Under the pieces are notes generated by a model that worked only from the letters and a program-made list of their open reading frames with translations, made no database searches and was not told where the DNA came from. Below, piece after piece: positions 35,245-44,834 of a stretch of DNA of 64,000 nucleotides (positions are counted from its first letter, which is position 1; every line of letters begins with the position of its first letter). The DNA is from Frigidibacter sp. SD6-1 (lineage in GTDB: Bacteria > Pseudomonadota > Alphaproteobacteria > Rhodobacterales > Rhodobacteraceae). Made by a program: the position numbers and the translations under genes. The stretch lies in the NCBI RefSeq assembly GCF_030143255.1, contig NZ_JARJNR010000001.1:496001-560000 (forward strand), written 5' to 3'.

Positions 35245-36485
35245 CCCTTTCCTCTCAGCCCGTCTGCCGGTCCTGCGGCGCCCCCCTGAAGCTCACGCTC
35301 GTCGATCTGGGGCTGTCGCCTCTGGCCAATTCCTACATTCCGCTGGCCAGGGCCGAAGCGCCGGAGGCGAAATACCCCCTGCATGCGCGGGTCTGCGAGA
35401 GATGCTGGCTGGTGCAGGTCGATGATGTCGTGCCTGCCGATCACATCTTCCACGGCGATTATGCCTATTTCTCCTCCTTCTCGGAAAGCTGGCTTGCCCA
35501 TTGCAAGGCCTATGCAGCGAAGATGACGGACGAGCTGAAGCTGAACGGCCGCTCGCTGGTGGTCGAGATCGCGTCGAACGACGGCTATCTCTTGCAGTAT
35601 TTCAAGGGCGTTGGCGTGCCGGTCCTTGGCATCGAGCCTTCGGGCAACACCGCCGCCGAGGCCGAGAAGAAGGGCGTGCCGACGCTTGTGGAATTCTGGA
35701 CCGAGGCGCTGGCAGAACGGCTTCTGGCCGAAGGCAGGCGCCCCGATCTGATCTGTTCGGCCAATGTGCTGGCCCATGTGCCCGACATCAACGATTTCGT
35801 GCGCGGCGTGGCGCGGCTTCTGACCGGGGACGCGGTCTATACGGTCGAATTCCCGCATCTTCTGAACCTGATCCGGCAGGTGCAGTTCGACACGATCTAT
35901 CACGAACATTATTCCTACCTGTCGCTTCTCGCGGTCGAGAAGATCTTCGCCGATGCAGGTCTCAGGGTCTTCGAGGTCGAGGAACTGCCGACCCATGGCG
36001 GTTCCCTGCGCGTCTATGCCTGCCTCGAAGGGGCAAGCCATGCCGAACGGCCCGGCGTTGCCAAGGTGCGCGCCGACGAGAAAGCCGCGCATTTCGACAG
36101 TGCCGAAGGCTACAAAGGCTTCACCGCGCGGTGCGAGGCGGTGCGCGATGGGTTGAACGATTTCCTTCTGACCGCCCATCACGGCCGCAAGACCGTGGCC
36201 GCCTATGGCGCGGCGGCCAAGGGCAATACGCTTCTGAACTATTGCGGGGTGGGGGCGGACCAGATCGCCTATTGCGTCGACCGCAATCCGGCCAAGCAGA
36301 AGACGCTTCTGCCCGGCAGCCGCATCCCCGTCTTCGACGCCGATGAACTGCGCCGCCGCCGCCCCGATTTCGTGCTGATCCTGCCCTGGAACATCAAGGA
36401 CGAGGTCATGGACCAGTTGCAGGACCTGAGGGCGAAGGGCACGCGCTTCGTGACCGCCGTGCCGAATGTGTCCGTGATGGTATGA
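35241..36485 (+). CDS. NDP-sugar C-methyltransferase family protein (three-domain)
   Basis: The product has 414 residues with the architecture of NDP-hexose C-methyltransferases such as TylC3: an N-terminal zinc-binding domain (CRSCG at residues 9-13, CERCW further on), a central SAM-dependent Rossmann domain (VVEIASNDGYLLQYFKGVG, then GIEPSGNTA), and a C-terminal Rossmann-like domain (VAAYGAAAKGNTLLNYCG). The active-site YHEHYSY segment is present. It would add a methyl group to the 4-keto-6-deoxy CDP-sugar made by RfbG, probably at C3, giving a branched deoxysugar; the position is inferred from the family. Coupled on both sides by ATGA. Confidence 0.88.
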   Translation: MTLSSQPVCRSCGAPLKLTLVDLGLSPLANSYIPLARAEAPEAKYPLHARVCERCWLVQVDDVVPADHIFHGDYAYFSSFSESWLAHCKAYAAKMTDELKLNGRSLVVEIASNDGYLLQYFKGVGVPVLGIEPSGNTAAEAEKKGVPTLVEFWTEALAERLLAEGRRPDLICSANVLAHVPDINDFVRGVARLLTGDAVYTVEFPHLLNLIRQVQFDTIYHEHYSYLSLLAVEKIFADAGLRVFEVEELPTHGGSLRVYACLEGASHAERPGVAKVRADEKAAHFDSAEGYKGFTARCEAVRDGLNDFLLTAHHGRKTVAAYGAAAKGNTLLNYCGVGADQIAYCVDRNPAKQKTLLPGSRIPVFDADELRRRRPDFVLILPWNIKDEVMDQLQDLRAKGTRFVTAVPNVSVMV

Positions 36486-37390
36486 GCGCGCCTGTCGTCC
36501 TCCTGACCGGCGCCACCGGGCTGATCGGGCGGCAGACGGTTGAGCCGCTTCGCGCCGCCGGGTTCCGCGTGCTGGCCGCTTCGCGCGCGGGCGGGGATGT
36601 CGCGGGGGCGGCGGGCGTGGCGCTCGATTGCCTCGACCGGGCATCGGTGCGCGCCTGTCTGGAACGGCACCGGCCGAGCCATCTGTTGCACCTCGCCTGG
36701 CATGACGGGGCGAAGGATCGCTGGACCTCTCCTCACAATCTCGACTGGGTGGGTGCCACGCTCGACCTCCTGCGCGGCTTCGCCGCTTCGGGTGGCAGGC
36801 GCGCGGTTCTGGTCGGCTCATGCGCAGAATATGACTGGACGCGGGCCGCTCGCGGGCCGCTCGCGGAGGACGCTCCGCTGAGGCCCGCCACGCTTTATGG
36901 TGCGGCGAAGGCCGCGACCGGCATCGCCGCTGTCGCGGCGGCGCCTGTGTTGGGCCTGTCGCTTGCCTGGGCGCGGCCGTTCTTCTGCTATGGCCCGGGC
37001 GAGCCCGAGGGGCGGCTTGTCGGCGACCTCATCGCCGGGCTGCGCGCCCGTCGCGTGGTCGACTGCACCGACGGGCTGCAAAGGCGCGATTTCCTGATGA
37101 CCGGGGACCTCGGCCGCGCGCTTGCCGCTCTTGCCGAAGGTAATGTCGAGGGGCCGGTGAACGTCGCCTCGGGCGAGGCGCCCGAGGTGCGCGAGGTGAT
37201 CATGGCCTTCGCCGGGGCGATGGGCTGTTCTGATCTGATCCGTCTTGGCGCCCGGTCGCGTCCGGCGGGCGACCCGCCGCTGATCCGGGCCGACGTGACC
37301 CGGCTCGGCGAGGAAGTTGGCTTCCGGCCCGCGCACGATCTGGCTTCTGGCGTCGCGACCACCTTGCGCGCCGAGGGATTGATTCCATGA
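36482..37390 (+). CDS. NAD-dependent epimerase/reductase (extended SDR) for a CDP-sugar
   Basis: The product has 302 residues with LLTGATGLIGRQTVEPLRAAG (nucleotide binding), GSCAEYDW, and the active-site LYGAAKAA. It is likely the 4-ketoreductase or epimerase that completes the CDP-6-deoxysugar, as rfbF-rfbG-methyltransferase-SDR sets do in other envelope loci. Overlaps gtrA by 4 nt. Confidence 0.88.
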   Translation: MSAPVVLLTGATGLIGRQTVEPLRAAGFRVLAASRAGGDVAGAAGVALDCLDRASVRACLERHRPSHLLHLAWHDGAKDRWTSPHNLDWVGATLDLLRGFAASGGRRAVLVGSCAEYDWTRAARGPLAEDAPLRPATLYGAAKAATGIAAVAAAPVLGLSLAWARPFFCYGPGEPEGRLVGDLIAGLRARRVVDCTDGLQRRDFLMTGDLGRALAALAEGNVEGPVNVASGEAPEVREVIMAFAGAMGCSDLIRLGARSRPAGDPPLIRADVTRLGEEVGFRPAHDLASGVATTLRAEGLIP

Positions 37391-37785
37391 GCGGCGACAG
37401 GGTCAGGTTTGTGAAGTTTCTCGCGGTCGGCGTCCTCAACACCGCCGTCGGGCTTGGTCTTTACTGGCTGTTTCTCTTGCTCGGGCTGACGCCGCAGCCC
37501 GCGCTGGCGGTCGCCTTCGCGCTCGGGGTCCTGTGGAACTACCTGACCCATGCGAGGCTCGTTTTCGGAACCGGCGGTCTGAGCCGCCTCGCGCCCTACA
37601 TAGCCGCCTACCTGGTGCTTTACGGGCTGAATGCCCTGTCGCTGCGCGCGCTCATTGCCTCGGGCGTCGGCGCCTATGCGGCGCAGGCGATCCTTGTCCT
37701 GCCGATGGCGGCGATTGCCTTCGTGTTGATATCCTATGTGCTGACCGGCCGCCTGCCGCTGACCGGCGCGCCCGAGGGAGAGTGA
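37387..37785 (+). CDS. GtrA-family membrane protein
   Basis: Four-helix membrane protein of 132 residues: FVKFLAVGVLNTAVGLGLYWLFLLLG, then WNYLTHARLVF, PYIAAYLVLYGLNALSLRAL and a final helix. GtrA proteins are thought to help move undecaprenyl-phosphate-linked sugars across the inner membrane for later transfer. This points to glycan transfer on the periplasmic side. One nucleotide separates it from the next gene. Confidence 0.9.
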   Translation: MSGDRVRFVKFLAVGVLNTAVGLGLYWLFLLLGLTPQPALAVAFALGVLWNYLTHARLVFGTGGLSRLAPYIAAYLVLYGLNALSLRALIASGVGAYAAQAILVLPMAAIAFVLISYVLTGRLPLTGAPEGE

Positions 37786-37786
37786 G

Positions 37787-39844
37787 ATGGCCACCCGCCT
37801 GAGATCAGACCAGACCGCGCTCCGCCTTGCCCTGCTTGTCATCCTGTCGGGTCTTGTGACGGCACTGACCGTCGCGCCGGTGCGCGAGACCCTGTCGCTC
37901 TGGCCGCTAGGCGCGGGCCCACATCCCTATTTCATTCCCTCGCATGCCTTCTCGCTCTATCTGATCACCCCCGCCGCCGCGCTTGCGGCGAGCTTCTTCT
38001 TCCTCGCGCCCGGTCTGCTGCTCGCGGCCGGTTTCGGGCGCGAGAAGGGCGCCGCGCACTGGCTGATCGCCGGGCTTGCCGCCTCACTGCTCGTCAATAT
38101 GGCGGTGGTCACCGTGGCAGAGCTTCTGCTCGGCCACAGCCTGACAGGCGCGTCTTTCGTGGCACTGATCGGATGTCTGAACGGCGCCTGCATCGGCCTT
38201 GTCGCGCTCAGGATGGCGGGGGGCACGCCCTTGCGGCTGTCGCTGAAGGGGCAGGGCGGCGATCTTCTGGCAGCGGCGGCCCTCTTCTGGGTGGCGCTGA
38301 TCCTGATGGCGCCGAAATTCTACTGGGAGAATTTTTCGGGCGACGGGTCGGGCTCGCTGCAATTCACCCGCAACCTCATCCACAGCCACTGGCCCTTCTG
38401 GTCGCCCGAAGCGGGCGTGATCCAGCAGGCGCCGGGGCTGACCTCGTTCCTGTTCGTCATTCCCGACAGCTGGTTTGTACGGCTCTGGGGCGAGTGGGAG
38501 TTTTCCGTCCGCATCCTCACGCTCACGGCGCTCGCACTGCTTTATCCGGTGCTCACCGCCCTCATCCGCCATGGACGGGCGGGCGAGGAGATGCGGACCC
38601 TCGATCACCTTCTTCTGATGGCGGCGCTGGTGCTCTATGCTTTCGCCAACATCTATTCCGGCGGCTATCACGCGTGGTTCGGCGACAGTCCGATGCCTGC
38701 CGCGCGCGAGACGCTGGCGATGGTCGCCTTCATGGGCTACATCCTCGCCTTCCTTGACAATCGCCGCGCGCTGATGGTGACCGCGGGCGTGATGGCGCAT
38801 CTGTCGATCCCGACCGGCGGGCTGTGGCTCTTGCTTTGGCCAATCGCCGTCTGGCTCGTCTGGCGGCCGCGCCCGATCGAGGCGCTGCGCTCGGCCGCGC
38901 TGACGCTTGCCGTCGCGGCGGCAATCTCGGTTCTGGTGCCTGTAATCGTGAAGCTGGCGGGCCTGCCGATCCCCGGCAATGAATTCTCCGCCGAGGCGGT
39001 GGTGCAGCGTCTGCGCTTCGTCGCCTTCACCGACTGGAACCGGTTCGCCTTCCTGGCCGTGCCCTGCGGGCTTCTGCCCGCGCTTGCGCTTCTGACCTGG
39101 CGGCGGCAGGACCGGACGGCGCGCGCGCTCACGCTCCTGACGCTCGCCTTCTTCCTCTTCTTCTACCTTCAGGGTTACCGGGTGCTGCTGCATCATTTCA
39201 TCCCGGCGATGATCCCGCCTCTGGTGGTGATGTGGCGCTCGGACCTGATGGAGCGTGCGGGCGCGCGTATCGCTGTCACGCTTGGCCTTGCGGCCTCGCT
39301 CTGGCTTGCCTGGCCGAAGGAGGTGGGGCTTCACCATCACGACCGCGATTTCGCCGCCTTCATCGCCACCGAGGGCGACCGCTACGCCTCTGCCGAGCCG
39401 GGGCCGGGCGAAAAGTTCCGGGGCTTCGATCCCAAGGCGCTCGATACATTTCACGAACTGTTCGGCCGCCTCCTGCCCATCGGCTATGGCGAGAGCGAGC
39501 CGGGCGAGCGCTTCTTCGGCGCGCCGCTCGTCTGGTGGTACTATTCTGAATTCCCCAAGGTCGAGGGACAGAAGATCAACTATGTGCTGAAGCCCGTGGC
39601 CGACGCCACACCCGAAGACGGCACGTTGTTCGACAGCTATGATGGCTACGGACTCTATATCCGCGACATGGCGCTGTTTGAAACACACCGGACGCAGCGC
39701 CTGCCGATCGACACCGGCGCACCGCTACTGGCGACGCCGCGCCCGGTGCTCTTTGGACGCGGGGCGCATTGGCCCGAAAGCTGGTCGGACCGCACGGTCA
39801 TCGACCTTGTCGCCATCGCCAAGACCATTCTCGGCAAGTCCTGA
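37787..39844 (+). CDS. Large polytopic membrane protein, GT-C-like
   Basis: The product has 685 residues with about 11-13 hydrophobic segments in the first 530 and a soluble C-terminal part of about 150. The first loop contains FYWENFSGDGSGSLQFTRNLI with paired acidic residues, reminiscent of the catalytic loop of GT-C glycosyltransferases that use lipid-linked sugars. I do not recognise the family with certainty. Its place right after gtrA supports transfer of a flipped sugar onto a periplasmic acceptor. It could also be a polymerase. Confidence 0.6.
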   Translation: MATRLRSDQTALRLALLVILSGLVTALTVAPVRETLSLWPLGAGPHPYFIPSHAFSLYLITPAAALAASFFFLAPGLLLAAGFGREKGAAHWLIAGLAASLLVNMAVVTVAELLLGHSLTGASFVALIGCLNGACIGLVALRMAGGTPLRLSLKGQGGDLLAAAALFWVALILMAPKFYWENFSGDGSGSLQFTRNLIHSHWPFWSPEAGVIQQAPGLTSFLFVIPDSWFVRLWGEWEFSVRILTLTALALLYPVLTALIRHGRAGEEMRTLDHLLLMAALVLYAFANIYSGGYHAWFGDSPMPAARETLAMVAFMGYILAFLDNRRALMVTAGVMAHLSIPTGGLWLLLWPIAVWLVWRPRPIEALRSAALTLAVAAAISVLVPVIVKLAGLPIPGNEFSAEAVVQRLRFVAFTDWNRFAFLAVPCGLLPALALLTWRRQDRTARALTLLTLAFFLFFYLQGYRVLLHHFIPAMIPPLVVMWRSDLMERAGARIAVTLGLAASLWLAWPKEVGLHHHDRDFAAFIATEGDRYASAEPGPGEKFRGFDPKALDTFHELFGRLLPIGYGESEPGERFFGAPLVWWYYSEFPKVEGQKINYVLKPVADATPEDGTLFDSYDGYGLYIRDMALFETHRTQRLPIDTGAPLLATPRPVLFGRGAHWPESWSDRTVIDLVAIAKTILGKS

Positions 39845-39862
39845 ACCGGGGCAGGAGGACTA

Positions 39863-41170
39863 ATGGATTTCTCGAAAGCAGTTTTCTACGCGGGCGCGGC
39901 CGCCCTGGTGGTCGGCGGGTCGCTTGTGGTCGGCATGGCCTCGGTCAAGCGCGACATGGGGCTTTATCACGCGGTCTGGGGCACGCTCGACAATGCCAAG
40001 ACCATCTGGGAGGAGATGCCCAACCTGCGTGGCACCGAGCCCATTCATTTCCTTGTACCGTCACGCCATCCGGGCAGCGGCGTGACGGTGAACGAAGGCG
40101 CGAAGGCCGACGACCTGATCCTGCTTTCGGGCTTTCTCGGAGACGACAACAAGGCGCGGCTGATGAAGCGCGACGGCACGGTGCTGGCGGAATGGGCCTT
40201 CAAGGCACATACGATCTACGATGACCCGTCCTTCTTCCGCCAGCCGCCGATGACCGACTGGAACGCGATTACCCATGGCACGATCATCACGCCTGAGGGG
40301 GATGTTGTCTTTGCCTTTGAAAGCGGCGGGCTGGTCCGGATGGACCGCTGCGGCGAGGTCAAGTGGGCAACGCACGACATCGCCCATCACAGCCCGAACT
40401 GGCTGGCCGATGGCGGTATCGTTGTTTCGGGCGGCCGCCATGTCGAGGGCGGCGATATCCCGTGGCCGTTCGAGGGGCCCTATTGGGAAGACCTCGTCTT
40501 CAAGTTCGACAAGGACGGCAACAAGACCTTCGAGAAGGCGCTGACGACCCTGATGATCGAGAACGGGATGGAGGCCTGGCTGTCCTCGACCGGCGAATTC
40601 AAGACGCGGGTGAACGGCGAGTTTCACCTCAATGAGGTCGAGGAACTGTCCCCGTCGCTCGCCCCGGATTTTCCGATGTTTGAGGCGGGTGATCTGATGC
40701 TGTCGCTTCGGAACCGCAACATGATCCTGGTGACGGATGCGGATGTCACCAGGATCAAATGGTGGAAGGTCGGGCCCTTTGTGCGCCAGCACGACCCGGA
40801 TTTCGAGAAGGGCGGCAAGATCACCGTCTTCGACAACCATTCCGACGAGACGCGCGACGGTTCCGTCGCGGGCGGCTCGCGAATATGGCAGATCGACCCC
40901 GCAACCGATCAGGCGCAGCTTCTCTACGGCGCCCGCGATGGCCAGTTCTTCTTCTCGCCGGAACGTTCGACCCATCAGACGCAGCCGAACGGCAATCTGA
41001 TGATCACTGCGGCACAGGAGGGCCGGGCCTTCGAGGTGACGCAGGGGGGCAGGATCGTCTGGGAATATGTGAATCGCTGGGACGAGGGCCGGACTCTCTG
41101 GCTCCATGATGCCGAGACCTACGACCCGTCCTATTTCACCGTCGCCGACTGGTCCTGTCCGGCGCCCTGA
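39863..41170 (+). CDS. Membrane-anchored arylsulfotransferase-fold protein (paralog 2)
   Basis: The product has 435 residues and starts after GCAGGAGGACTA. It has an N-terminal anchor (VFYAGAAALVVGGSLVVGMA) and a propeller-like body homologous to the protein at 30228-31580; the shared stretch is IKWWKVGPFVRQHD against IVWWKIGPWLAQHD. Candidate active-site residues are His176 in IAHHSPNWLADGG, His255 in FHLNEVE, Arg283 in LSLRNRNM and His310 in VRQHD. It is the last gene of the rfb operon. Transfer of sulfate (or a similar group) to the glycan is a plausible role, not shown. Confidence 0.75.
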   Translation: MDFSKAVFYAGAAALVVGGSLVVGMASVKRDMGLYHAVWGTLDNAKTIWEEMPNLRGTEPIHFLVPSRHPGSGVTVNEGAKADDLILLSGFLGDDNKARLMKRDGTVLAEWAFKAHTIYDDPSFFRQPPMTDWNAITHGTIITPEGDVVFAFESGGLVRMDRCGEVKWATHDIAHHSPNWLADGGIVVSGGRHVEGGDIPWPFEGPYWEDLVFKFDKDGNKTFEKALTTLMIENGMEAWLSSTGEFKTRVNGEFHLNEVEELSPSLAPDFPMFEAGDLMLSLRNRNMILVTDADVTRIKWWKVGPFVRQHDPDFEKGGKITVFDNHSDETRDGSVAGGSRIWQIDPATDQAQLLYGARDGQFFFSPERSTHQTQPNGNLMITAAQEGRAFEVTQGGRIVWEYVNRWDEGRTLWLHDAETYDPSYFTVADWSCPAP

Positions 41171-41185
41171 GGCACAGGCCGGGCC

Positions 41186-41261
41186 GCTCATCGCGCCTTG
41201 CAGCGCTCTTCGCTGTCAGGCGCCTGATCCAGCGATGAGCCCGCTAACGGGCGAAGAGCGG
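41186..41261. repeat. Interleaved inverted repeats between convergent genes (copy D, divergent)
   Basis: GCTCATCGC (41186-41194) pairs with GCGATGAGC (41232-41240), and CGCTCTTCGC (41204-41213) pairs with GCGAAGAGCG (41251-41260). The order A-B-A'-B' makes the two stems cross. In the middle lies the perfect palindrome TCAGGCGCCTGA (41216-41227). The words CTCATCG and CGCTCTTCG also open copies B and C of the dispersed repeat. It may serve as terminator for both neighbours. Confidence 0.5.
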
Positions 41262-41262
41262 C

Positions 41263-41880
41263 TCAGCCGTCCGGCTTGATCAGGCCGAGGCCGCGCAGGT
41301 AGATGCCGATCCCGGCTTCCAGAAGGTCCTCGGGCGGGAACGGGGCGCGGCTTCCCGGTGTGCCGCGTGCAAAGAGCTCAACCACCCCGTGGCTCATCGC
41401 CCAGATATGGGCGGCGAACATCGCCGCCGGGGGGCGACGGCCGGGCGGCAGCTGGTCCGAAAGCGCTTCGGCCGCGCGCGCGAGCACCGTCTGCGCCCGG
41501 TTCGAGGCACGGGCGAGGTCGGGGTCGCGATTGAGGTTCAGGCCGCTTTCGAACATCGCCATGTAATGGCCGGGAAACTTGCGGGCAAAGGCCAGATAGG
41601 CCCGTCCCGTCGCCTCGAAGGCCCTGAGCGCCGTCGGCTTGCCGCCATTGTAGGCATGGTCCATCAGATCGGCGAAAATCTCGAACCCCTGGCGCGCGCA
41701 TTCGGCGATCAGATCGTCGCGCCCCGCGAAATGGCGATAGACGGCGGCGGGTGTCACGCCCGCCGACTTGGCCGCATCCGAGAGCGTGAAGCCCTGCGGA
41801 CCCTGCTGCTCGATCAGCCGCAGGGCCGCCTCGATCAGCGCCTGGCGCAGGTTGCCGTGATGATAGCCCTGCTTAGCCAT
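41263..41880 (-). CDS. TetR-family regulator with WHG-type C-terminal domain
   Basis: Regulator of 205 residues. The helix-turn-helix is [40 protein letters not shown]. The C-terminal part with [16 protein letters not shown] matches the TetR_C_33/WHG ligand domain. It overlaps the 3' end of ppk2 by 8 nt and is likely co-transcribed with it. Its targets are unknown. Confidence 0.9.
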   Translation of the reverse strand: MAKQGYHHGNLRQALIEAALRLIEQQGPQGFTLSDAAKSAGVTPAAVYRHFAGRDDLIAECARQGFEIFADLMDHAYNGGKPTALRAFEATGRAYLAFARKFPGHYMAMFESGLNLNRDPDLARASNRAQTVLARAAEALSDQLPPGRRPPAAMFAAHIWAMSHGVVELFARGTPGSRAPFPPEDLLEAGIGIYLRGLGLIKPDG

Positions 41881-42790
41881 CGATTATGCCGGGGCCTCCA
41901 CAGATCTTGTCATCCACCTTGCCGATCGCCTGTCTGTCCTTGCGATGATAGTCGACCGCGTTCAGCACCGTCTGGATTGCCGCGATCCGCGCGCGCGCCT
42001 TGTCATCGGCACGAATGACCGTCCAGGGCGCTTCCTTGCTGTGGGTCTTCTTCAGGGTCTCGCCGATCGCCTCGCTATAGGCGTCCCAGCGCTTCAGCCC
42101 CTCGACGTCGATCCAGCTGAGCTTCCACTGTTTCAGCGGGTCTTTCTCGCGCGCAAGGAAGCGGCGAAGCTGCTCGGCGCGGCCGACGTTCAGCCACAGC
42201 TTCACCAGAACGATCCCCTCGTCGATCAGCATCCGTTCGAAGTCCGGCAATTGCCGGAAGAAGAGCTTGCGCTGCGCGGGCGTGCAGAAGCCGAAGACCT
42301 GCTCGACGACGCCCCGGTTATACCAGGACCGGTCGAAGAGCGCGATCTCGCCTGCTGCGGGCAGCCAGTCGATATAGCGCTGGAAATACCACTGACTCGC
42401 CTCGCGCTCGGTCGGTTTCGACAGCGCGACGATATAGGCCGAACGCGGGTTGAGATTTTCGCGCATCCGTTCGATCGCACCGCCCTTGCCGGCGGCGTCG
42501 CGCCCCTCGAACAGAACCATCAGCCGCTTGCCGGTGGTGCGCAGGTCGTGGAGCATCTTCACCAGTTCGACCTGAAGCTTTTCCATATGCGCTTCATAGT
42601 CCTTGTCATCCATCTCGCGCGGATAGGGATAGGACTTGGCCAGAATATCCTTCTTGCGGCCCCTGGCGATCGCCTCTCGGACCTCCTCCGGCGCCTCGCT
42701 CTCAAGATATCTGGTGATCTCGCCCACGAAGGGGATCACGTCCGGATCGGGCTTTTCCGGGGCGGCCTTGGTGTTGGTGGTCTCTGCCAT
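41873..42790 (-). CDS. ppk2: Polyphosphate kinase 2
   Basis: Uses polyphosphate to phosphorylate nucleoside diphosphates (or the reverse). The product is 305 residues from an ATG preceded by GGGAGGT; class I PPK2 enzymes have about this length. Walker A is [16 protein letters not shown], the lid/Walker B region is [19 protein letters not shown], and [20 protein letters not shown] is a PPK2 hallmark. Shares an operon with the TetR gene downstream. An exopolyphosphatase gene (52382) is also in the window but far away. Confidence 0.95.
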   Translation of the reverse strand: MAETTNTKAAPEKPDPDVIPFVGEITRYLESEAPEEVREAIARGRKKDILAKSYPYPREMDDKDYEAHMEKLQVELVKMLHDLRTTGKRLMVLFEGRDAAGKGGAIERMRENLNPRSAYIVALSKPTEREASQWYFQRYIDWLPAAGEIALFDRSWYNRGVVEQVFGFCTPAQRKLFFRQLPDFERMLIDEGIVLVKLWLNVGRAEQLRRFLAREKDPLKQWKLSWIDVEGLKRWDAYSEAIGETLKKTHSKEAPWTVIRADDKARARIAAIQTVLNAVDYHRKDRQAIGKVDDKICGGPGIIDG

Positions 42791-42856
42791 CGGGTACCTC
42801 CCTGAACTCTTCCGCAGTATGGCCAACTGCCGGACAACGGCAATGGCTGGCCCTTG

Positions 42857-43936
42857 TCACATCCGGAAATGCTTGGACAGTTTCAGCCCCTGACCCTGAT
42901 AGTTCGAGGCGATGCCCGCGCCATAGAGCCGTTCGGGCGGCGCCTGCATGCGTTCATAGACAAGGCGGCCCACCACCTGGCCATGTTCGAGGACGAACGG
43001 CGCCTCGTGGCAGCGCACCTCCAGAACCCCGCGCGAGCCGCGCCCGCCCGCCGCGCCATGGCCGAAGCCGGGATCGAAGAAGCCCGCATAATGCACACGG
43101 AACTCGCCGACCATGGCAAGGTAGGGTGCCATTTCGGCGGCATGGTCGGGCGGGATCGTCACCGCCTCGCGGCTGACGAGAATGTAGAAGGCGCCGGGGT
43201 CGAGGATGATGCGACCTTCGCGCGTGCGAACCTCTTCCCAGAAATCGGCGGGCGCATACTGGCCGATCCGGTCAAGGTCGATGACGCCGGTATGGGGCTT
43301 GGCGCGGTAGCCCACGAGGTCGCCGTCGCGCGGCGACAGATCGACCGAAAAACCGAGCCCTTCGGAGATCATCGCCTCGCCATCGACCAGCGGCTCGCGG
43401 GCGTGAAGGGCGGCAAGCTCGGCGTCGGTCAGGACCGCCTGGCCCTGCCGGAAGCGGATCTGGTTAAGCCGCATGCCCGGGCGGACGAGGACCGAGAAGG
43501 ACCGCGGGCAGATTTCCGCATAGAGCGGGCCGTCGTAGCCTTCGCCGATCCGGTCGAACTCCACCCCGCCATCGGTGATGGTGCGGGTCAGAAGGTCGAG
43601 GCGGCCGGTCGAGCTTTTCGCATTTGCGACGGCGGTGACGCCTTTCGGCAGCGCCAGCCGTTCCATCAGCGGCACGACATAGACGCAGCCCTTTTCGAGG
43701 ACAGCGCCGGCGGAGAGATCGACGCGGTGCATCTCGAATTCCGCGATCCGCTCGGCGACCGTGCGGCCCTGACCCGCCAGGAACGAGGCGCGGACCCGGT
43801 AGGCGACGGTCCCGAGCCGCAGGTCGAGGCTCGCGGGCTGGACCTGCGCGTCGGTCACGGCCGGATCGGCCGTAATCTGGCCCGCGCCGATCATCGCGCG
43901 GATCGCCCCGTCGGCAAGGACGCCAATGCCGGTCAT
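42857..43936 (-). CDS. dcd: dCTP deaminase, doubled-domain alphaproteobacterial form
   Basis: Deaminates dCTP to dUTP for dTMP synthesis. The product is 359 residues from the ATG at 43936, which has GGGGGAAAG upstream; a further in-frame ATG at 43957 lacks this. It is twice the size of E. coli Dcd because the dUTPase-like fold occurs twice (about 1-175 and 185-359). The first half has NAKSSTGRLDLLTRTITDGG and the second has GEFRVHYAGFFDPGFG, each matching the trimer-interface/active-site motif of the family. The tRNA-Pro gene lies just upstream. Confidence 0.9.
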   Translation of the reverse strand: MTGIGVLADGAIRAMIGAGQITADPAVTDAQVQPASLDLRLGTVAYRVRASFLAGQGRTVAERIAEFEMHRVDLSAGAVLEKGCVYVVPLMERLALPKGVTAVANAKSSTGRLDLLTRTITDGGVEFDRIGEGYDGPLYAEICPRSFSVLVRPGMRLNQIRFRQGQAVLTDAELAALHAREPLVDGEAMISEGLGFSVDLSPRDGDLVGYRAKPHTGVIDLDRIGQYAPADFWEEVRTREGRIILDPGAFYILVSREAVTIPPDHAAEMAPYLAMVGEFRVHYAGFFDPGFGHGAAGGRGSRGVLEVRCHEAPFVLEHGQVVGRLVYERMQAPPERLYGAGIASNYQGQGLKLSKHFRM

Positions 43937-43993
43937 TCTTTCCCCCGGATATGCCAAGGCCCACCCCGTTTCAGGGATGGGCCTTTGTCGAAA

Positions 43994-44071
43994 TGGTCGG
44001 GCCGGTGAGATTCGAACTCACGACCTTCCGCCCCCCAGACGGACGCGCTAACCAGGCTGCGCCACGGCCCG
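43994..44071 (-). tRNA. tRNA-Pro (anticodon GGG)
   Basis: A full cloverleaf of 78 nt can be drawn on the minus strand, with the 3' CCA encoded. The acceptor stem is CGGGCCG/CGGCCCG, the D-arm GCGC/GCGC, the anticodon stem TCCGT/GCGGA around loop CTGGGGG (anticodon GGG), and the T-arm GTGAG-TTCGAAT-CTCAC. Confidence 0.96.
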
Positions 44072-44141
44072 ACAGGGGGCTCTATAGGCTGAAGGACGGG
44101 GCGGGGGCAAGCGGCAAAACGCATTGATAAGGCGCGGCCTC

Positions 44142-44825
44142 TCAGGACCGGCGCGCGCGGCGCCGCTCGTAAAGCGCGTTGAGTTTCAGATAGACCGCGC
44201 GCAGTTCCTCGCGCCGCGACTGCGCGTGATGTTGGGTCATGGCGCGCAGCATGGCGGCGGCGGGAATCCAGTCGCCTTCGGCGCGCGCAGGGTCGAAATG
44301 GCTGTCGGGCGCCAGCGGCACGGCGCGGGCCCGTTCTTCCTCGCGCGCGCGCTGCAGGTCGGCGCGGCTTTCGGCGGCTTCGGTAACGCTGGCGCGCGCG
44401 GGCGAGACGGGATCGGCCCTGAGGCCCGCATCAAGCGCGGCGCTGTCGTCGGGAGCAAGCATCTCGTCCGGCGAGGCAGGCTCCTCGTCCGGCATATCCC
44501 GGTCGATCCGGTCCAGACGACGCGGCGTGGCGGGGGCAGCTTCAAGTTCCGTGGTTCCGTCGGCAAGTCCGGCAATCTGCCGTACGCCCTGTTCGCGCAA
44601 AAGCTTCTGCACGCCCCGTATGGTCAGCCCGTCTTCGTGAAGCAGCTTCTTGATCCCGGCCAGAAGGGCGACATCAGCGGGGCGGTAGTAGCGCCGCCCG
44701 CCCGCCCGCTTCACCGGCTTGATCTGCGAAAACCGGCTTTCCCAGAAGCGCAGCACATGGGCGGGCGTGTCGAGATGCTCGGCCACCTCGCTGATCGTGC
44801 GGAAGGCTTCTGCCGATTTCGACAT
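44142..44825 (-). CDS. MerR-family transcriptional regulator
   Basis: Regulator of 227 residues. The N-terminal winged helix is [25 protein letters not shown] with [23 protein letters not shown]. The long C-terminal part is acidic and Ala/Arg-rich, without cysteines for metal binding. It lies 9 bp downstream of ihfA, an arrangement common in Rhodobacterales. The effector is unknown. Confidence 0.93.
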   Translation of the reverse strand: MSKSAEAFRTISEVAEHLDTPAHVLRFWESRFSQIKPVKRAGGRRYYRPADVALLAGIKKLLHEDGLTIRGVQKLLREQGVRQIAGLADGTTELEAAPATPRRLDRIDRDMPDEEPASPDEMLAPDDSAALDAGLRADPVSPARASVTEAAESRADLQRAREEERARAVPLAPDSHFDPARAEGDWIPAAAMLRAMTQHHAQSRREELRAVYLKLNALYERRRARRS

Positions 44826-44834
44826 TCACCCGCC

